Shown: positions 59,828-64,000 of the stretch, piece by piece | Numbering within the stretch: the stretch's first letter is position 1 | Layout: the number at the start of each line of letters is the position of its first letter | Origin: Desulfobacteraceae bacterium | Lineage (GTDB): Bacteria > Desulfobacterota > Desulfobacteria > Desulfobacterales > Desulfobacteraceae | Assembly: GCA_016744295.1 (NCBI GenBank) | Contig: JADGEQ010000024.1 | Span: 1-64,000 of the forward strand | Direction: 5' to 3' | Length of the DNA: 64,000 nucleotides | The notes under the pieces: model-generated | What the model saw: only the letters and a program-made list of their open reading frames with translations | The model's database searches: none | What the model was told of the DNA's origin: nothing | Translations under genes and position numbers: made by a program

Positions 59828-61774
59828 ATGAACAAAAACACAGAGATAATCGATACCATTACCCTAAAAAATGGTATGGAAATTGATCTTGATGAGGCAT
59901 GGAGAAAGCTGACTCAACGTCAGTTCGGAGGCAGCCCGGGCAGAGGATTCGGAGAACTGGTTCAAAATGGATATGACGGATACGATGCTGAAGTAGCCTG
60001 GTCGGATCGGAAACTGGATATTAAAACCACACCAAATTCCATCAGTATTACCGATTATGGTGTGGGCATGAGCCGTGAAAAATTAAAACTTTTGGTTACA
60101 TTAGGCGGAACAGACAAAGCCAATGATAAAACCAAAATTGGACAGTTTGGTATCGGGTTTTGCTCCATGTTTAACCCGGATCTGGTTACAGAACGCATCT
60201 GGGTTCATACAATTTGTGAAGGGCATGCGGTTGAACTTGTCTTTAATGTGATCGAGCAGAGCAAAATTCCCAAGATCACAACCGGGCTTATGACAGAGAG
60301 TCTGCCATTTTCAACCAGGATAACAGCTGAATTCGACAACTCATACTCATCTGAAACCTGCCTGGAATATGCCAGGGAATGTTTAAAAACCTTTCCCTGC
60401 AAAGTAAAAATTAACGGCTGTTCATTTAAATCCATATGGGAAAAAGCCCGGCAGGCCGGACACAAAATTTTTACATCCGGACAATGTATGGGATTTGTGG
60501 AAACCAGTGGCTGGTATGGCAGCCATATTTCACTTCTTAGACGGTATGAAAAGATCACAGATCTATCCATGGAATCTTTGATCACTGGTGGGCACAGTAT
60601 GAAATTTGATCTGCGTGACTGGGCAAGGAAAGAAACGCCCTATGTCAATGATATCGATATAACCATCAATTGCAACGATCTGAATGTCCCCATCAGCAGG
60701 GACGGTTTTTACATGGATAGTGCTTATTCGCGCATGGTTCGGGTGATTAATGAACAAATGATGCATCAACTTGAAAAAAATCTGGAATATCATTTGGACC
60801 ACCGACTGATTTTGACCAATCATTATGTACTGAGAAACAAAATAGCAAACTATTTGGACAGGAAGATCAAGCAAGAAGATACCAGTAAGGTTGAAGTGGC
60901 CGTAAAATTGTTAGCTAAAGCCCCAATATACCCGGTCAATGGAAAATCTGAATCGTTTTCTCTGCTCGATATCGCTGAAAAGCGGTCAAAAGATCTGCCC
61001 GTATTTTTTTCTCCTGAGCGAACCAATTTAAGATGGTTAGGCGGTGCATTCAAGCATGACTTTATTGTGTTACCGTCCAGATTGAGCAATGAAAATTTGC
61101 AAAGAAAAGCCCCAGAGTTTTATCAAACCATTTTTACCCGGATTTTTTCCGATGTTGTGAATCTCGATGAAGTTGAGTACGATCATAGCAAAATGGCGGA
61201 TCTGGTAAAACGTAATATTATTGATAAAGGCTTATTGTCACCTCATATTCAACTGACCAAGATCAGGGAACTGAATAAAAAAGAAAAAACGTGTGTTCAA
61301 AAAATTGATCAGGTACTCTCTCATGGGGCTGTTAAAAAGGCCATAGCTCGAAATCTCAATCTCCAGATATCAAACGTTACCGCGGCATTTTTTCAACTCG
61401 AAACTTCAGGTGGAACCATTGCCACAGGGTTTTTAGATGAAAATGGTTGTCCCCTTGAACCGGAGTATTATACCAACCTGGGAAAAATCGAAGATGAATC
61501 ATGGCAGAGCGACCACGCCAAACCCATTCTTTTGGGGCTCCAAAAAGATAATCCGTATATCGAGTCTCTTATCAATACTGAAGATGATCATATGCCCTAT
61601 TATATGCTAATGTTTCTGGTCCATGAACTGGCCATGTGCCAGAAATTGCTGGTACCGTACTCTCCCTATTTTCATGTTGTCAAAGCCCGTCTGGCCAAAG
61701 ATATGAGAAAAGCATTAATCGAACAGCTTTTGTCAGCACAGGATCGAGACAAAAAGATGAAAACACCTCAATAG
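59828..61774 (+). CDS. Hsp90-like GHKL ATPase, second of a pair
   Basis: A 648-residue protein with N-box GELVQNGYDGYDAEV (41-55), G1 box ITDYGVGMS, an ATP-lid region LVTLGGTDKAND and G2 box IGQFGIGFCSMF. The middle domain ends with VPISRDGFYMD, comparable to the SRE segment of HtpG. The C-terminal 200 residues include HMPYYMLMFLVHELAM, and are not recognised. It is only distantly similar to the first GHKL protein, so the two could form a heterodimeric clamp. The start is preceded by AAAAGGAG. Downstream is a tiny zinc-ribbon gene, 15 bases away. Confidence 0.8.
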   Translation: MNKNTEIIDTITLKNGMEIDLDEAWRKLTQRQFGGSPGRGFGELVQNGYDGYDAEVAWSDRKLDIKTTPNSISITDYGVGMSREKLKLLVTLGGTDKANDKTKIGQFGIGFCSMFNPDLVTERIWVHTICEGHAVELVFNVIEQSKIPKITTGLMTESLPFSTRITAEFDNSYSSETCLEYARECLKTFPCKVKINGCSFKSIWEKARQAGHKIFTSGQCMGFVETSGWYGSHISLLRRYEKITDLSMESLITGGHSMKFDLRDWARKETPYVNDIDITINCNDLNVPISRDGFYMDSAYSRMVRVINEQMMHQLEKNLEYHLDHRLILTNHYVLRNKIANYLDRKIKQEDTSKVEVAVKLLAKAPIYPVNGKSESFSLLDIAEKRSKDLPVFFSPERTNLRWLGGAFKHDFIVLPSRLSNENLQRKAPEFYQTIFTRIFSDVVNLDEVEYDHSKMADLVKRNIIDKGLLSPHIQLTKIRELNKKEKTCVQKIDQVLSHGAVKKAIARNLNLQISNVTAAFFQLETSGGTIATGFLDENGCPLEPEYYTNLGKIEDESWQSDHAKPILLGLQKDNPYIESLINTEDDHMPYYMLMFLVHELAMCQKLLVPYSPYFHVVKARLAKDMRKALIEQLLSAQDRDKKMKTPQ

Positions 61775-61789
61775 CAAAGGGGGGGCAAT

Positions 61790-62002
61790 ATGTGGAAATC
61801 ATATATGATATACCGATGCAAACAATGCGGATTCGAGCGAAAAACAAATCGCAGGATTTATCGATTTGACGACGATCATTATCACATGGAGGCGTATATT
61901 AATGATCCGGATATGAGAAGACCCCAAGCAGCAGCACAGTCCGAACCCTGTCCCGCCTGTGGTGATAAATTTTTAACCTTTGACCGGTGGTCGCAGTGGT
62001 AA
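61790..62002 (+). CDS. small zinc-ribbon protein
   Basis: A 70-residue protein with one four-cysteine ribbon: RCKQCGFER (9-17) and EPCPACGDKFLTF (52-64). The intervening segment is rich in Asp, His and Tyr (RFDDDHYHMEAYIND). It has an AAGGGGGG ribosome site and overlaps the following membrane-protein frame by 16 bases. It is the fifth zinc-binding small protein of the island. Confidence 0.7.
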   Translation: MWKSYMIYRCKQCGFERKTNRRIYRFDDDHYHMEAYINDPDMRRPQAAAQSEPCPACGDKFLTFDRWSQW

Positions 62003-62607
62003 AGTATTTGCCGCCATATAAACCCTGGGTGGTTCCGGCAGTCTGCAGTATTTCATATGTCCATGGTATGATTTTGCTGAGCAGCCATATCAGAGTAAAA
62101 GGTCTCATTAAATATTTTGAGACGGATTATATGACCCATTGGGTCATTACCAATCCTCTTGATTCCCTTGACAATCTGGATTCCCTTGTCTTCTGGGGAG
62201 TCCATGTTCTCTACTGGGCAATGGAAATGATCCTGTTTGTTGCATTTTACCATTCTACAGGCAAAATAACAGGCCTGCGTGAATCTTCATCAAAAGCCTG
62301 TGTTTTCATCTCAACAGGGTTGATGGTATTTTATATCGTCATGGTATGGTGTACTTTCGCCCTTGCCGGGCATGAAGGATATCACCCCATGGTGGAAACA
62401 ATTTACAGGCAAAACCACGGACCATGGCATTCCATCTCCCATTTGGGATTAATGGTATTCTACGAACTCATCATTATAATGGCGGCGATAATAATGGCAT
62501 TTTGTGGTTTTTTGATCCATTTCAGCAGACAATCTTTTGTTACCATTGTTTTGAGCGTCATCTTATTTAAATTTCATGTACATTACCTGTTGTGGCTGAT
62601 CGATTAA
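61987..62607 (+). CDS. small polytopic membrane protein
   Basis: A 206-residue protein with four or five hydrophobic spans (about 14-34, 68-88, 104-126, 147-175 and 180-200). The segments SLVFWGVHVLYWAMEMILFV and SISHLGLMVFYELIIIMAAI contain several polar residues and histidines. Its GTG start lies inside the end of the zinc-ribbon gene, so coupling is likely; a further GTG at 61996 is also possible. No family was recognised. In an immunity island it is a candidate membrane effector. Confidence 0.65.
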   Translation: MVAVVKYLPPYKPWVVPAVCSISYVHGMILLSSHIRVKGLIKYFETDYMTHWVITNPLDSLDNLDSLVFWGVHVLYWAMEMILFVAFYHSTGKITGLRESSSKACVFISTGLMVFYIVMVWCTFALAGHEGYHPMVETIYRQNHGPWHSISHLGLMVFYELIIIMAAIIMAFCGFLIHFSRQSFVTIVLSVILFKFHVHYLLWLID

Positions 62608-62742
62608 AAATCAGGGTTGGATTTAGTAATTTATTTTCTGTAGTATCTAATTTCAATTGCACAATTGAGTAGGTTTTGCTTGACTCAAGGAAATGTTATT
62701 AATAAAAATCACAACCTAATAATTTTTTAAAATGAGAATTCA

Positions 62743-64000
62743 ATGATGAACTCAGAAGATACAAAAAGAATACCCTTTTTAATTTCAATAACCGGACACA
62801 GAGATATTTTACCAGATCATGAGAATCGGTTGATCCAGGAAATTCAACAGATTATCAGAGAAATAAAGCAACGGGTACCAGATACACCACTTGTAATTCT
62901 TTCTGCATTGGCTGAGGGTGCCGATATGCTTGCTGCAAAAGCGGCAATTGAGGAAAAAATTCAATTGCATGTAATCCTTCCCTACGACCAGAATACTTAT
63001 ATGGATTCATTTGATGATAAATCCAACATCGAGGTTTTCAACGATCTTATTGAAAGGTCATCCAGGAAAGATACGCTGGCATGTGCCTCTTCTGACAAAA
63101 AAAACTGCTATAAGAATCTCGGGCAACATCTCGCTGACCATTGTAATATCCTCATCGCACTGTGGGATGGAAACTCATCCTCAAAAGAAGGGGGAACTTC
63201 ATGGGTGGTAACATATAAAAAGGAAGGGAAAAAAGGAAATCAGTTTGCTCATTGTGATGGAAATGCAGTCTACCATATACACACACCAAGAAGGTCGAAT
63301 CCTGTAATTGACGATCCATTTGCCGTGGAAAAGAATTTTCTTGGGACAATGGATGAAAAAGAATTTTTTGATTCTTTCAGTAATATTAATCAAATTAATT
63401 GTGAAATGGCATCCAAAATTACTTTTGAAGCAACATTATCTGAATACATTAATTATTTTGATCGGGTGGCAGTAAAAAATCAAAAAGCACATGATATAGT
63501 GCTGGTAACTATTGTTGTTCTGGTTTGGTGCGGTATAGTATCTCTTGAAATACTACACAATTTTCAAGCTGAAAAATTTTTATGGGGTTACGGTAGTGCA
63601 ATTTTACTCGCATATGGCATTCATCATTTCTGGGCTAAGAGAAGCGCGGTCCAAAATCGCTTTATTTATTCCAGAGGTATTGCTGAGGCATTGAGGATTC
63701 AGGATCAATGGAAAAAAAATGCCATCCTTGAAACTGCGGTGGCCGATCATTATCTGGAGAATCACGGTAATGCATTTGTTTGGATAAGAAATTTATTGAA
63801 AAATATAGAATACCAGGTGACAGGTCAACCAAGCGGTAACGATATAAATAGATTAAAAACAGATTGGTTTGATGAGCAAATACGCTATTTTGACCATGCT
63901 ATTGAGAGTAGAACCAGAAAATTGCATCGACTTGAAATTGTAGAACGCCTTTTTTATACAATTGGGTTGGTTGCCACAGCAATTATGTTTGCATGCTTTT
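62743..64000 (+). CDS. SLOG-like protein with membrane segments (3' end outside window)
   Basis: At least 419 residues, open at the window end. Residues 10-150 look like a SLOG/LOG Rossmann-type nucleotide-binding domain: FLISITGHRDILPDHENR, VILSALAEGADMLAAKAAI, HVILPYDQ and ILIALWDG. Hydrophobic spans follow at about 250-268 and 281-301, then a helical cytosolic stretch, then another span from about 402 to the edge. SLOG domains sense or process nucleotide-type ligands and are repeatedly paired with membrane (SLATT-like) effectors in bacterial conflict systems. The start is ATG 62743 (a second ATG is at 62746). Confidence 0.65.
   Translation, partial: MMNSEDTKRIPFLISITGHRDILPDHENRLIQEIQQIIREIKQRVPDTPLVILSALAEGADMLAAKAAIEEKIQLHVILPYDQNTYMDSFDDKSNIEVFNDLIERSSRKDTLACASSDKKNCYKNLGQHLADHCNILIALWDGNSSSKEGGTSWVVTYKKEGKKGNQFAHCDGNAVYHIHTPRRSNPVIDDPFAVEKNFLGTMDEKEFFDSFSNINQINCEMASKITFEATLSEYINYFDRVAVKNQKAHDIVLVTIVVLVWCGIVSLEILHNFQAEKFLWGYGSAILLAYGIHHFWAKRSAVQNRFIYSRGIAEALRIQDQWKKNAILETAVADHYLENHGNAFVWIRNLLKNIEYQVTGQPSGNDINRLKTDWFDEQIRYFDHAIESRTRKLHRLEIVERLFYTIGLVATAIMFACF

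Overview
The window reads as chromosome of an anaerobic, probably marine, sulfate-reducer-like member of the Desulfobacterota (Desulfobacteraceae type). This is inferred from two TRAP transport operons, a nickel lactate racemase beside a FAD/Fe-S hydroxy-acid oxidase, a hemerythrin, RecBC-type repair, a sigma-54-controlled glycine-decarboxylase-like operon and the general protein style. No rRNA, tRNA or CRISPR array was recognised.

Left part (1-36.9 kb), ordinary metabolism. (a) 1-4.1 kb: a response regulator with TPRs (cut by the window edge), a YbiT-type ABC-F ATPase whose second P-loop is eroded, SlyX, and a spermidine-synthase-like methyltransferase. (b) 4.6-12.2 kb: one operon, TRAP dctPQM, glcD-like, glcF-like, larA and an XRE/cupin regulator, for uptake, racemisation and oxidation of lactate or another 2-hydroxy acid. 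(c) 12.2-19.2 kb: hemerythrin, a secreted protein, then a compact block of gntR, asparaginase and a second TRAP operon. This block is flanked by the 3' end of recB and a diverged copy of that same 3' end, which suggests it was inserted there. (d) 19.2-26.6 kb: recB and recC without recD, both carrying in-frame tandem-repeat tracts. (e) 26.8-36.8 kb: two permeases, a DUF436 protein, an ATP-NAD-kinase-like protein and a divergent GcvPA/GcvPB pair without GcvH or GcvT, headed by a PAS/AAA+/Fis activator. A -24/-12 promoter and two matching palindromic activator sites lie between the activator gene and gcvPA.

Right part (about 37.8 kb to the window end) is visibly more AT-rich and looks like a large accessory conflict or stress-response island, with a decayed transposase at its left edge. 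A minus-strand module encodes a coiled-coil protein, a two-domain Clp-type unfoldase with an IGF tripeptide at the ClpP-docking position, a beta-propeller-like protein and a zinc-ribbon protein. A plus-strand module encodes a repurposed NtrC-type AAA+ protein (GAFTGA changed to NTFTNA, no Fis HTH), three small zinc-binding proteins, a 1446-residue DUF4062-STAND-WD40 protein and a protein with a GGFH motif. Next come a minus-strand PfkB-like/AAA+/RyR fusion with the catalytic Asp apparently missing, two different Hsp90-like GHKL ATPases, another zinc ribbon, a small membrane protein and a SLOG-like protein with membrane segments that runs off the window. The combination of several NTPases, nucleotide-ligand sensor folds, many zinc ribbons and a membrane protein resembles NTP-dependent immunity systems. 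I do not recognise this exact assembly as a named system, and it is the main discovery candidate here.

Coordinates of starts were adjusted where a Shine-Dalgarno sequence or family length favoured an internal start. All functional assignments come from reading motifs by eye, without database searches.
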